Both the position numbers and the translations under genes were made by a program. A stretch of DNA of 14,837 bases from Clostridia bacterium DTU080 (lineage in GTDB: Bacteria; Bacillota; Limnochordia; DTU080), in NCBI GenBank assembly GCA_001513395.1, contig LFTP01000152.1:1-14837 (forward strand). Direction: 5' to 3'. This document shows positions 6,287 to 12,679 of this stretch, piece by piece (the first letter of the stretch is position 1; each line of letters starts with the position of its first letter). The notes below the pieces were generated by a model, which saw only the letters and a program-made list of their open reading frames with translations, ran no database searches and was not told where the DNA came from.

Positions 6287-7114
6287 TACAACACGCCAGC
6301 CGAAATCAGCACGATGCTGTTGACCACGGCTGAGAACAAGGCTAATCTGTCAATTCGTGACATGAGCGTGCTCGGCATTCTGGCAGGCGCCTACGTTGCC
6401 TTGGCCGGCAACCTATCCGTAGTCGTTGCCACCGGAGTGAGTCAGCATCTCGGAGCAGGATTGAGCAAGTTCCTGAGCGGGAGTGTCTTCTCTCTAGGCC
6501 TGATACTGGTGGTCATCGCTGGCGGTGAGCTTTTTACCGGTAATGTACTCATGATAATGGGTCTGTTGAGTAAGAGAATCAGCACGGGACAAATGGTTCG
6601 CAATTGGACCGTGGTCTACCTCGCCAACTTCGTCGGGTCTTTGATAGTCGCCGCCTTGGTCTATCTCAGCGGTCTGTGGCAGAGTGAAGGAGGTCAGATC
6701 GGTGCCAGGTTCGTCATGAACGCCCAGGCCAAGGTAAGCCTACCTTTTGTCGTCGCTTTGACGCGCGGGATCCTGGCCAATTGGCTGGTGTGTCTCGGTG
6801 TATGGCTCGGCATGGCAGCCCGTGACGTAGTCAGCAAAATCCTGGCCATCTACTTCCCAATAATGGCCTTTGTGACCTGTGGCTTTGAACACTCCATCGC
6901 CAACCATTTCGCGATCCCCATCGGCATCGCTCTGAAGAATCAGCCCGTCCTCCAGGAGGCTTTGGCAGGGACACAGGTTGCGCAGTTGACTTGGAGCAAT
7001 TTCATCATAGCCAACCTGATTCCCGTTACAATTGGGAACATAATCGGGGGCGCTTTCTTCGTGGGTATCATGTATTGGTTGGCCTATCAAGCACCCAGCA
7101 AGAGCAAGCCCTGA
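6278..7114 (+). CDS. Formate/nitrite transporter family channel (FNT)
   Basis: The product, 278 aa, is a six-helix FNT channel of the FocA/NirC group, a pentameric inner-membrane pore for small monovalent anions such as formate, nitrite or hydrosulfide. Visible signatures are GGELFTGNVL in the first half, with the conserved GFEHSIANHF and NLIPVTIGNIIGG in the second. Six hydrophobic segments are easily traced. The frame is open back to 6203, but ATG 6278 is chosen because AAGAGGAGGT ends just before it at a spacing of about seven bases, and because the length then equals the family norm. FocA is the nearest guess from the NHF motif, but formate versus nitrite cannot be separated here and no pyruvate-formate lyase or nitrite reductase gene is nearby. 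It stands alone on the + strand; a strong terminator lies 244 bases downstream. Confidence 0.92.
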   Translation: MNHYNTPAEISTMLLTTAENKANLSIRDMSVLGILAGAYVALAGNLSVVVATGVSQHLGAGLSKFLSGSVFSLGLILVVIAGGELFTGNVLMIMGLLSKRISTGQMVRNWTVVYLANFVGSLIVAALVYLSGLWQSEGGQIGARFVMNAQAKVSLPFVVALTRGILANWLVCLGVWLGMAARDVVSKILAIYFPIMAFVTCGFEHSIANHFAIPIGIALKNQPVLQEALAGTQVAQLTWSNFIIANLIPVTIGNIIGGAFFVGIMYWLAYQAPSKSKP

Positions 7115-7357
7115 TATTGCGGACTTGATCTCATGGACCATAGGTTGTCGGTGACGGCCAAGTGCTTTCGGCACAGAGTTGGAATCAAACATCCCTGACG
7201 TCCATTCTAAAGATGCGATCGCCAGTCTATGGACGAGGCTGAGCTTCGTAGACTGTGACAGAATAAGCGAAAGCGTTACGGACTAGCGAACCGGACCGTC
7301 TGTGCTCGGCCGATCCTCAACGGAAATCGATTTTTTGTTGGGGACAGCCTCGGAACC
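7115..7357 (+). ncRNA. Possible structured 3' UTR or small RNA ahead of a strong terminator
   Basis: There is no gene in this stretch, but several complementary segments are visible. CAGTCTA (7223-7229) pairs with TAGACTG (7249-7255) over an inner GAGGC/GCTTC stem. CGAGGCTG (7234-7241) is perfectly complementary to CAGCCTCG (7345-7352). CCTCAAC pairs with GTTGGGG (7337-7343). A GCGAAAGC tetraloop-like hairpin lies near 7268-7275. The first and second pairings compete or form a pseudoknot. No known RNA family was recognised and no promoter is clear, so it may simply be the trailer of the transporter mRNA. Confidence 0.3.
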
Positions 7358-7403
7358 CCCCTGCCTGGCACTATGCCAAGCGCCAGGCAGGGGCTCTTTT
7401 TTT
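7358..7403 (+). terminator. Very strong Rho-independent terminator
   Basis: A perfect 12-bp stem CCCCTGCCTGGC (7358-7369) / GCCAGGCAGGGG (7382-7393) with a 12-base loop is followed by CTCTTTTTTT (7394-7403). It ends + strand transcription from the transporter or from an RNA starting in 7115-7357, and it also shields the minus-strand tRNA cluster from convergent transcription. Confidence 0.92.
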
Positions 7404-7485
7404 CGACAAGCGATCATTGGGTGCGAAGACACCTGCCCGCCCTGAGACGGGTTCATGCCATCACAACCTCCTCATTGATCGCGAA

Positions 7486-7518
7486 ACAAAAAAACACCGA
7501 CCTGCGATCAGGTCGGTG
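7486..7518 (-). terminator. Rho-independent terminator of the Asp-Phe-Gly tRNA cluster
   Basis: On the minus strand ACCGACCT (7510-7517) pairs with AGGTCGGT (7496-7503) over a six-base loop and runs into seven T residues after one G (A run 7488-7494 on +). It begins nine bases after the tRNA-Gly CCA end. Confidence 0.9.
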
Positions 7519-7525
7519 CAAAAGA

Positions 7526-7601
7526 TGGAGCGGGCGACGAGGCTCGAACTCGCGACCCCAACCTTGGCAAGGTTGTGCTCTACCAACTGAGCTACGCCCG
7601 C
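7526..7601 (-). tRNA. tRNA-Gly (anticodon GCC), CCA encoded
   Basis: Cloverleaf: acceptor GCGGGCG/CGCCCGC, D stem GCTC/GAGC, anticodon arm CAACC-TTGCCAA-GGTTG (GCC), T arm with loop TTCGAGC, discriminator T, encoded CCA, length 76. It is the last gene of the cluster, three bases from tRNA-Phe. Confidence 0.95.
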
Positions 7602-7604
7602 ATC

Positions 7605-7680
7605 TGGTGCCAAGGGCCAGAATCGAACTGGCGACACCGTGATTTTCAGTCACGTGCTCTACCAACTGAGCTACCTTGGC
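7605..7680 (-). tRNA. tRNA-Phe (anticodon GAA), CCA encoded
   Basis: Cloverleaf: acceptor GCCAAGG/CCTTGGC, D stem GCTC/GAGC, anticodon arm GTGAC-TGAAAAT type stem with anticodon GAA, T arm GCCAG-TTCGATT-CTGGC, discriminator A, encoded CCA, length 76. It lies between tRNA-Asp and tRNA-Gly. Confidence 0.95.
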
Positions 7681-7687
7681 CTGTAGG

Positions 7688-7712
7688 GTTGGGGCCTCTA
7701 GAAGGCCCCAAC
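7688..7712 (-). repeat. 10-bp perfect hairpin between tRNA-Asp and tRNA-Phe
   Basis: GTTGGGGCCT (7688-7697) and AGGCCCCAAC (7703-7712) form a 10-bp perfect stem with a five-base loop. There is no T tract on either strand, so it is not a normal terminator. In the precursor RNA it would stand exactly between the two tRNAs, possibly as a processing or spacer hairpin. Confidence 0.6.
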
Positions 7713-7714
7713 TC

Positions 7715-7792
7715 TGGCGGAACCGACGGGACTCGAACCCGCGATCTCCGGCGTGACAGGCCGGCGTGTTAGACCGACTACACCACGGTTCC
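7715..7792 (-). tRNA. tRNA-Asp (anticodon GTC), CCA encoded
   Basis: Cloverleaf: acceptor GGAACCG/CGGTTCC, D stem GTGT/ACAC, anticodon arm CCGGC-CTGTCAC-GCCGG (GTC), T arm GCGGG-TTCGAGT-CCCGT, discriminator G as expected for Asp, encoded CCA, length 78. It has its own promoter just upstream. Confidence 0.95.
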
Positions 7793-7806
7793 ACTCGGCA
7801 GTTCGT

Positions 7807-7835
7807 ATAGTACCATGTATACTACTTCGTGTCAA
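7807..7835 (-). promoter_or_regulatory. Sigma-A type promoter for the Asp-Phe-Gly tRNA cluster
   Basis: Minus strand: a perfect TTGACA (7830-7835 on +), 17-base spacer, and TACTAT -10 (7807-7812), 14 bases before the tRNA-Asp 5' end. Confidence 0.8.
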
Positions 7836-7856
7836 GCACTTATACCCTTTTGAGCT

Positions 7857-7868
7857 GCCAAATTTGGC
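7857..7868. repeat. 12-bp palindrome GCCAAATTTGGC after tRNA-Val(UAC)
   Basis: A perfect palindrome 10 bases beyond the 3' end of tRNA-Val and upstream of the tRNA-Asp promoter. It could help end the tRNA-Val transcript, but on the minus strand no T run follows it. Confidence 0.4.
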
Positions 7869-7878
7869 TCGGAAAAAC

Positions 7879-7955
7879 TGGTGGACGCTGCGGGACTCGA
7901 ACCTGCGACCTCCGCCTTGTAAGGGCGGCGCTCTAACCAGCTGAGCTAAGCGTCC
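7879..7955 (-). tRNA. tRNA-Val (anticodon TAC), CCA encoded
   Basis: Cloverleaf: acceptor GGACGCT/AGCGTCC, D stem GCTC/GAGC, anticodon arm CCGCC-CTTACAA-GGCGG (anticodon TAC, valine), discriminator A, encoded CCA, length 77. The T stem GCAGG/CCCGC carries one A-C mismatch in its central pair (51-63), which is unusual but tolerated in some tRNAs. It is driven by its own promoter and separated by 86 bases from tRNA-Asp. Confidence 0.93.
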
Positions 7956-7981
7956 CCGGGCCGTACGTCAAAGCAAGTATT

Positions 7982-8010
7982 ATTTTATCCAAGACTGTTC
8001 GCACTGTCAA
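7982..8010 (-). promoter_or_regulatory. Sigma-A type promoter for tRNA-Val(TAC)
   Basis: Minus strand: TTGACA (8005-8010 on +), 17-base spacer, TAAAAT (7982-7987), followed 26 bases later by the tRNA 5' end. This is a near-consensus promoter. Confidence 0.8.
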
Positions 8011-8036
8011 TCGTCTCTTTTTGTCCGCCCCCGCCT

Positions 8037-8049
8037 CCTGACTGTCAGG
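8037..8049. repeat. 13-bp palindrome CCTGACTGTCAGG between tRNA-Val and ku
   Basis: A perfect 6+1+6 inverted repeat in the divergent gap between the tRNA-Val promoter and ku, about 95 bases before the ku start. A second small hairpin CCCC-TTT-GGGG is at 8090-8100. Either could be a regulatory site for ku; no -10/-35 pair for ku is convincing. Confidence 0.35.
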
Positions 8050-8144
8050 GACTGCCCGCAGATACAGTTTTCTATCCCTTTGATCGAATCCCCTTTGGGG
8101 CACCGTAATACATGGGCAGGAGACTGTGTTGCTGGAGGTCGACC

Positions 8145-8996
8145 ATGCGAAGCCTTTGGAAAGGTGCCATCAGTTTTGGATTGGTGAACATACCCGTGCG
8201 CATGTACGCCGCAACGGAAGACAAGAGTCTGAGTTTCAATCAGCTTCACCGCAAGTGCCACACCCCCATTCGCTACATCAGACACTGCCCCACCTGCAAC
8301 AGTGAAGCACCCCCAGAGGAGATTGTTCGGGGTTACGAATACGGAAACCGGGGTTATGTGATCCTGGAGGAGGAGGATTTGACCGATCTTCCGTCGCCTA
8401 CACTCAAAGCGATCGAGATTCGGGATTTTATCGATCTCGCTGAGATTGACCCCATCTTCTACCGACGCAGCTACTATCTGGAGCCCGTTGAGGGGGCCGG
8501 CAAACCGTATCTGCTCCTGCTTCAGGCCATGCAACACAGCGGAAAGGTTGCCCTCGGCAAGATCACCATCCGGGCGCGGGAGTCTTTGTGCTGTTTGCGT
8601 GTCTATGGGGATCTGCTGTCGGTGGTCACCATGTATTATCCGGATGAGGTGCGTGCTGTCGAGTCTTTGAAGCGCGTGCAAGATCGCAGCGAAGTGACAC
8701 CGGCAGAGTTGCGAATGGCCCTGCAGCTCATAGAGAACCTGAGCACTCCCTTCGAGCCGGACAAATACACCGATGAATATCGCCACGCTCTCTTACAGCT
8801 GATACATTCTAAAGCGGCAGGACACCAGATTCATCAGGCACCAAGCACCGCACCGTTAGCGGAAGATGTCGTAGACTTGATGGCCGCGCTTGAAGCCAGC
8901 CTTCACAACATAGAGAAGGTGAAAAAACGGGAAGAGAACAGGGAGGAAACCGTCCGGGTCGGTAGGGCGACGGGCGATCAACGCCGTAAGGATTGA
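8145..8996 (+). CDS. ku: Ku protein, DNA end-binding factor of bacterial NHEJ
   Basis: The 283-aa product is a bacterial Ku, a homodimeric ring that threads onto double-strand break ends and recruits LigD. The start SLWKGAISFGLVNIPVRMY is the diagnostic N terminus of the family. The core beta-barrel region follows, with a CxnCPxC pattern (RKCHTPIRYIRHCPTC, about residues 35-50), then SYYLEP and the ALGKITIRARESLCCLR block. The C-terminal tail is short and basic (KKREENREETVRVGRATGDQRRK), as in Ku proteins that bind DNA and LigD through a lysine/arginine-rich end. The frame opens at 8112, but ATG 8145 is chosen because CTGGAGG ends seven bases before it and because homologues start with MR/MxSLWKG. 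The ligase gene begins six bases after the stop, so the three NHEJ genes form one operon. Confidence 0.95.
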   Translation: MRSLWKGAISFGLVNIPVRMYAATEDKSLSFNQLHRKCHTPIRYIRHCPTCNSEAPPEEIVRGYEYGNRGYVILEEEDLTDLPSPTLKAIEIRDFIDLAEIDPIFYRRSYYLEPVEGAGKPYLLLLQAMQHSGKVALGKITIRARESLCCLRVYGDLLSVVTMYYPDEVRAVESLKRVQDRSEVTPAELRMALQLIENLSTPFEPDKYTDEYRHALLQLIHSKAAGHQIHQAPSTAPLAEDVVDLMAALEASLHNIEKVKKREENREETVRVGRATGDQRRKD

Positions 8997-9002
8997 TCAC
9001 GT

Positions 9003-9983
9003 ATGTCTTTACCAAGGTTTGTGCCCCCTATGCTGGCCACGCCGGGCCCACCCGTTTGGTCCGACGAATTCTTGTACGAACCCAAGTGGGACGGACTCCG
9101 GTGTCTGGCTTTCAAAGAAGACTGCCTACGTCTTATGAGTCGCAACGGACGGGAAATGACCGCGCATTTCCCGGAGTTGGCAGGTCTGAACTGCCTTCGC
9201 CAAACGCCATGGGCCGTAGACGGCGAGTTGGTCATCTTCGATGAATCCGGACAGGCCGTGTTCGATCTGGTCCGCAACCGCAATCTGACCATCACACCCG
9301 CGCGCCGGGCTCGGATGGCGGATGAACACCCTGCTGTCTTGATCGTCTTCGATCTACTCTATCATGACGGAATCAACCTGATGGACAAAACGCTCCAAGA
9401 ACGACGCTCTTTGCTTGAGCGACATCTGCAGCCGGGTCCTCATGTCGTTTTGTCCCCCGCCACCGTGGGTGCGGGCCCTGAGTTCCATGATGTCGTACTG
9501 CACTACGGATGCGAAGGCACAATGATAAAAAAACTGGACAGCCTCTATCAGCCCGGGAAACGCAGCCCGTATTGGATCAAGGTGCGCAACGTCAAAGAGA
9601 CGGATTGCGTGATCTGCGGTTACACCAGAAATCCCCAGGGACTGGCCAGTATGGTGCTGGGACAATACCGACCTTCCTCCGAGACACTGCTCTATGTGGG
9701 ACGGGTCGGCACAGGATTTTCAACCAAAGACGGTGCTACTCTCCTGGAATTCTTCAACCGCATTCGAACGGAAAGATCACCTTTCAGCGAACGGCTGGAC
9801 GGAGGGAACGGCGACATCACCACCTGGCTCAAACCCCTAATTGTCTGCCGCATCGAGTATCTCACCTGGACTGCCAACGGTCTTTTGCGCCATCCTGTGT
9901 TTCGAGGCATTCGCACGGACAAAACACCCGCAGAATGCATATTGGCCACGGATCATCCTTCCGCGGGAGGTGCCGGACAATGA
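9003..9983 (+). CDS. ligD (ligase part): LigD-type ATP-dependent DNA ligase, stand-alone
   Basis: This 326-aa protein seals nicks in the end-joining reaction. The nucleotidyltransferase domain shows motif I EPKWDGLR with the adenylated lysine K28, motif III-like AVDGELVIFD (E75), motif IV EGTMIKK (171-177) and motif V YWIKVRN (K193). An OB-fold domain with the GxVGTGF-type segment GRVGTGFS follows from about residue 200. The length matches a bare LigD ligase module: no polymerase and no 3'-phosphoesterase domain is fused. The ATG at 9003 follows TAAGGA about 11 bases upstream, six bases after the ku stop. Its stop overlaps the start of the polymerase gene (ATGA), indicating coupled translation. 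The symbol is descriptive because ligD usually names the fused protein. Confidence 0.93.
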   Translation: MSLPRFVPPMLATPGPPVWSDEFLYEPKWDGLRCLAFKEDCLRLMSRNGREMTAHFPELAGLNCLRQTPWAVDGELVIFDESGQAVFDLVRNRNLTITPARRARMADEHPAVLIVFDLLYHDGINLMDKTLQERRSLLERHLQPGPHVVLSPATVGAGPEFHDVVLHYGCEGTMIKKLDSLYQPGKRSPYWIKVRNVKETDCVICGYTRNPQGLASMVLGQYRPSSETLLYVGRVGTGFSTKDGATLLEFFNRIRTERSPFSERLDGGNGDITTWLKPLIVCRIEYLTWTANGLLRHPVFRGIRTDKTPAECILATDHPSAGGAGQ

Positions 9984-10873
9984 ATGAGCTTCTTGTAAGG
10001 ATTGATGAGCGCCAACTCAAACTCACCAACATCGACAAAGTCCTTTGGCCCGATGAAGGCCTCACTAAGGGTGATCTGATCCGCTACTACACCGCCGTAG
10101 CCGACAGGCTCCTCCCCCATCTCAAAGGCCGCCCACTGACACTGACTCGCTATCCGAACGGGATCACAGGCACCATGTTCTACCAGAAAAACCTCCCCGC
10201 TCATGCTCCCGACTGGTTGCCTACGTACACGATCGGCGATCCACCAGTGCGCTTTCTTCTCGCCGAGGAACCGGCAACTCTCGTTTGGTTGGCCAATCTG
10301 GCCACTATAGAGATCCACCCCTGGATGTCCACCGTTGACCATCCGAACAACCCGGACTACGCGGTCATTGATCTTGACCCAGCTGAAGGCACGACATGGG
10401 ATGACGTGGTACAGATCGCCGAGCTAGTCAGAGTGCTTTTGAGGGAGCTGGGTCTTGAAGGATTCCCCAAGCTTTCAGGAGCCAGCGGGATACATATCTT
10501 TGTCCCCCTGGCCGCTCAATATACCTTTGCCCAAACCAGCGCCTTTGTCGGCTTCTTGGGACAGCTTTTGGCCAGGGCATATCCGGAAAAGGCGACGACC
10601 GAAAGATCTGTGAACAAGAGGTACGGAAAAGTCTATATCGACCATCTGCAAAACCTGCCGGGAAAGACCATCGTCGCCCCCTATGTACCCAGACCCATCC
10701 CAGGAGCGCCAGTCTCCGTACCGGTCGCCTGGGATGAACTCAAGGAGGTGAGTCCGCGCCAGTTTCGCCTGGACCAACCGCAGATGATGCTGCAGCGCCC
10801 CAGAGAGTTCGACACCATGTACAACCTACGACAGAGCCTGGATGCCGTACTCCCCCTGATAGACGACAACTGA
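9980..10873 (+). CDS. ligD (polymerase part): LigD-type polymerase/primase (POL) subunit, stand-alone
   Basis: The 297-aa product matches the archaeo-eukaryotic-primase-like POL domain of LigD, which fills or extends ends, often with ribonucleotides, before ligation. Visible landmarks are LTNIDKVLWPDEGLTKGDLI (residues 15-34), the metal-binding DLD (131-133) in YAVIDLDP, the SGASGIHIFVPL block (166-177) with the family histidine, and a third acidic position in VYIDHLQN (D221), followed by KTIVAPYVPRPIPGAPVSVP. All three catalytic acids are present. ATG 9980 is chosen although the frame is open from 9509: it overlaps the ligase stop, has GGGAGG nine bases upstream, and gives the family length. 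With ku and the ligase it makes a complete three-gene NHEJ operon. A TGGTTCGAACCA palindrome follows the stop (10883-10894). Confidence 0.93.
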   Translation: MNELLVRIDERQLKLTNIDKVLWPDEGLTKGDLIRYYTAVADRLLPHLKGRPLTLTRYPNGITGTMFYQKNLPAHAPDWLPTYTIGDPPVRFLLAEEPATLVWLANLATIEIHPWMSTVDHPNNPDYAVIDLDPAEGTTWDDVVQIAELVRVLLRELGLEGFPKLSGASGIHIFVPLAAQYTFAQTSAFVGFLGQLLARAYPEKATTERSVNKRYGKVYIDHLQNLPGKTIVAPYVPRPIPGAPVSVPVAWDELKEVSPRQFRLDQPQMMLQRPREFDTMYNLRQSLDAVLPLIDDN

Positions 10874-10877
10874 TGCT

Positions 10878-10897
10878 CCCTATGGTTCGAACCAGGG
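10878..10897. repeat. Palindromic hairpin just after the NHEJ operon
   Basis: A perfect 12-bp palindrome TGGTTCGAACCA (10883-10894), flanked by CCC and GGG, begins five bases after the polymerase stop. It lacks a T tract, so it is at best a weak or factor-assisted 3' end. The rest of the 132-base gap shows no gene; a TATAAG-like box occurs at about 10975, ahead of the next ORF, without a clear -35. Confidence 0.4.
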
Positions 10898-11005
10898 ACA
10901 TGCGCGCAGCAAAGAAGTTGTGGTGATCCGCCTCGTCGGCAGGATATCGGGTGTGGTACGACCTATTCCCCCATATAAGGCATAGCGAGGGGGTTCAGCA
11001 TCTAC

Positions 11006-11440
11006 GTGCACAAGCAGAAGATTTTCACGGCCTTCGCTCTTGCGCTCTTGCTCGCTTTTTGCGGAGGGTGTCAAACCAAGCGTAACGGGGTGACATTTCG
11101 CGGCTATGATGCCTATGCGTACCACGGCGAATCCTCAGCCCAAGCGGATTACATTCGCTTCCGCTACGCCCATGGCGTCGAGGAGTTCAACCTCGTGCTC
11201 CCTCCTCAACTGCCACGACTGGTGGTCGAGTTCAGGGCGACTGTCGCATCCGGAAGAGTCACTTTCAAAATCATCAATCCGGAGGGCAAAGCCATAATCG
11301 GAGGATACACGGACGCCGAGGGACACTTGAAGCTTTATCACTCCATACGTCTTCCTTCGGGCACCTACACGGTGAGAATAGAATACGAGCAGGCCCGCGA
11401 CGGCGAGATCAGCTACACCATGTATGGTTATCATCGCTGA
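11006..11440 (+). CDS. Unrecognised probable exported protein or lipoprotein, 144 aa
   Basis: I do not recognise this family. The product begins with a positively charged MHKQK, a hydrophobic stretch IFTAFALALLLAF, and then CGGCQT. That is a signal peptide followed by a cysteine which may act as a lipobox, although the residues before C22 (CGG) are not the ideal L-A/S-G/A. The mature part is rich in beta strands with RLVVEFRATVASGRVTFKIINPEGKAII and a late LPSGTYTVRIEYEQARDGEISYTMYGY. It resembles small jelly-roll or Ig-like domains that cover extracellular surfaces. The start is a GTG with AGGGGG about 13 bases upstream, slightly far. It lies between the NHEJ operon and the cwlD-type gene on the same strand with no visible terminator before the latter, so co-transcription with cwlD is possible. 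Confidence 0.65.
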   Translation: MHKQKIFTAFALALLLAFCGGCQTKRNGVTFRGYDAYAYHGESSAQADYIRFRYAHGVEEFNLVLPPQLPRLVVEFRATVASGRVTFKIINPEGKAIIGGYTDAEGHLKLYHSIRLPSGTYTVRIEYEQARDGEISYTMYGYHR

Positions 11441-11505
11441 GGGATCTGCGTAAGTGTAGACAGATGCACCACGCATCTATGCGTCCGAAAGGGGGCAATA
11501 CACCT

Positions 11506-12204
11506 ATGCGGGTGGTCCTTTGGTGGGCAGGCTCGGCCAAGGCCGCCGCCCGAGCGGTCCTATTCCTCAGTTTGAGTCTGGCCATAGCCGCCGCTGCCAT
11601 CCCTTTGGCGTCTCAGCTATGGTCGGTAGCCTGGCCGGTCTTGTCGATAGCCATAGACGCCGGACACGGCGGGATCGATCCGGGGGCCATCGGCCCGCAG
11701 GGGCTGAAAGAGAAGATGGTCACTCTCGATGTAGCGCGCCGAGTTCAATCGCTGCTTCGCGCCGCAGGTGAGCAAGCTTTCTTAACGCGCACGGATGATG
11801 CCAGACTGGACACCTCTCAAGCTCGGGACCTTCGGGCGCGCGTGCGATTGGCCAATGACCGCCAGGTCGATATCCTGGTCAGCATTCACTGCAACAGTTT
11901 CCGTTCACCCGCGGCCAAAGGTCCGCGCACATACTACCAGCCTGGCTCGCAGGATGGTCAACGACTGGCCAAATGTATCCAAGACCATCTGCGCGCGGCT
12001 GTGGGCTATGGAGCAAAGGAGCCAACGCCGGAAAACCACCTCATCACTCGCGAGAGCAAGATGACAGCTGTGATCGTGGAATTGGCCTACATCAGCAATC
12101 ATGATGAAGAAAAGCTTCTTCGCACCCCTGCATTTCGGAAAAAACTGGCGGAAGCAGTGGTTCAAGGCATCCTGGAATACCGGGACTCTATTCCCTTGAA
12201 CTAG
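11506..12204 (+). CDS. cwlD: N-acetylmuramoyl-L-alanine amidase, Amidase_3 family, CwlD-like
   Basis: This zinc amidase cleaves the bond between muramic acid and the peptide stem; CwlD of spore formers does this in making muramic-delta-lactam in the spore cortex. The 232-aa product has one N-terminal hydrophobic segment (about residues 17-38: signal anchor or signal peptide), then the Amidase_3 catalytic domain. Its zinc ligands and acids are visible: IDAGHGGIDPGAIG (H54), LKEKMVTLD (E69), VSIHCNS (H128) and VIVELAYISN (E192). There is no SH3, SPOR or peptidoglycan-binding domain, which fits CwlD better than vegetative amidases. The frame opens at 11464, but ATG 11506 follows AAAGGGGG at about ten bases and is preferred. 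The last 17 bases overlap the end of the convergent divIVA gene. The assignment to CwlD is from size and architecture. Confidence 0.88.
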   Translation: MRVVLWWAGSAKAAARAVLFLSLSLAIAAAAIPLASQLWSVAWPVLSIAIDAGHGGIDPGAIGPQGLKEKMVTLDVARRVQSLLRAAGEQAFLTRTDDARLDTSQARDLRARVRLANDRQVDILVSIHCNSFRSPAAKGPRTYYQPGSQDGQRLAKCIQDHLRAAVGYGAKEPTPENHLITRESKMTAVIVELAYISNHDEEKLLRTPAFRKKLAEAVVQGILEYRDSIPLN

Positions 12205-12655
12205 TCGGCGCAGCCTCGTCCATAGCTTCGCCTACCAACTGAAGCAATCGCTCCGTTTCGGCCTCTCCCTGATCCAGCAGCGAAGAGAACTCATTTAGCA
12301 GCGTGCGCATGCGGCGCTGAAAGCCAATGGTCTCCTGACGAATCGCCGCCAAGCGGGCCTCTTCCTCACTCACCTGAGTGCGCGCCGCGTCCAGAATCTC
12401 TTCTGCCTGCTTGCGGGCACCGGCCACGATTTCCTCAGCCTGTTGACGTGCCTGTTCTACCGCCTGCTCAGAGGTTTCAACGTCATCCGTAGAGACAGCT
12501 TGACCCGGTTCTTTTTCCTTCAGCTTGTTGTACTTGCGAACCAGCTCTTCATACTCCCCGATCAGACGTCGTATGAATTCGTCAACCTGCGTCCGGTTAT
12601 AGCCGCGCCAAGCAGGAGCAAACTGCACGTTTAACAGATCACGCGGTGTCAGCAA
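12188..12655 (-). CDS. divIVA: DivIVA-domain cell division/polarity protein
   Basis: DivIVA proteins bind negatively curved membrane at poles and septa and recruit division or sporulation partners. The 155-aa product begins with the diagnostic LTPRDLLNVQFAPAWRGYN, matching the LTPxDIxNKxFxxxxRGYxxxxVDxFL consensus, then VDEFIRRLIGEYEEL. It continues as a long coiled coil rich in Q, E, A and R (about residues 60-150). The start codon is TTG, chosen because a strong AAGGAGG ends seven bases before it and the family motif begins right after it. It is the last gene of the sepF-proC-yggT-ylmH-divIVA series, with 24 bases between it and ylmH, and its tail overlaps the convergent cwlD-type gene by 17 bases. 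Confidence 0.93.
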   Translation of the reverse strand: MLTPRDLLNVQFAPAWRGYNRTQVDEFIRRLIGEYEELVRKYNKLKEKEPGQAVSTDDVETSEQAVEQARQQAEEIVAGARKQAEEILDAARTQVSEEEARLAAIRQETIGFQRRMRTLLNEFSSLLDQGEAETERLLQLVGEAMDEAAPTSSRE

Positions 12656-12679
12656 GAAGTTGCCTCCTTCTCAAACCCG

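Noticed and set aside
7447..7475. GAGGAGG followed by ATG GCA TGA on the minus strand, considered as a minigene
   Set aside because: The two-codon frame cannot encode a product and lies after a terminator with no promoter.
7453..7794. Minus-strand and plus-strand ORFs across the tRNA cluster
   Set aside because: They are translations of tRNA sequence (the recurrent patterns come from T-arm and acceptor stems), not genes.
8007..8786. Long minus-strand ORF of 259 codons opposite ku
   Set aside because: It is the antisense of a clear Ku gene, with no recognisable motif and no start signal.
9509..9979. Upstream in-frame extension of the LigD polymerase gene
   Set aside because: It lies wholly inside the ligase gene in another frame, has no family similarity, and ATG 9980 has a ribosome binding site and family-length product.
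10878..10897. T-arm-like sequence GGTTCGAACC as a tRNA fragment
   Set aside because: No acceptor or anticodon arm can be drawn around it; it is simply a palindrome.
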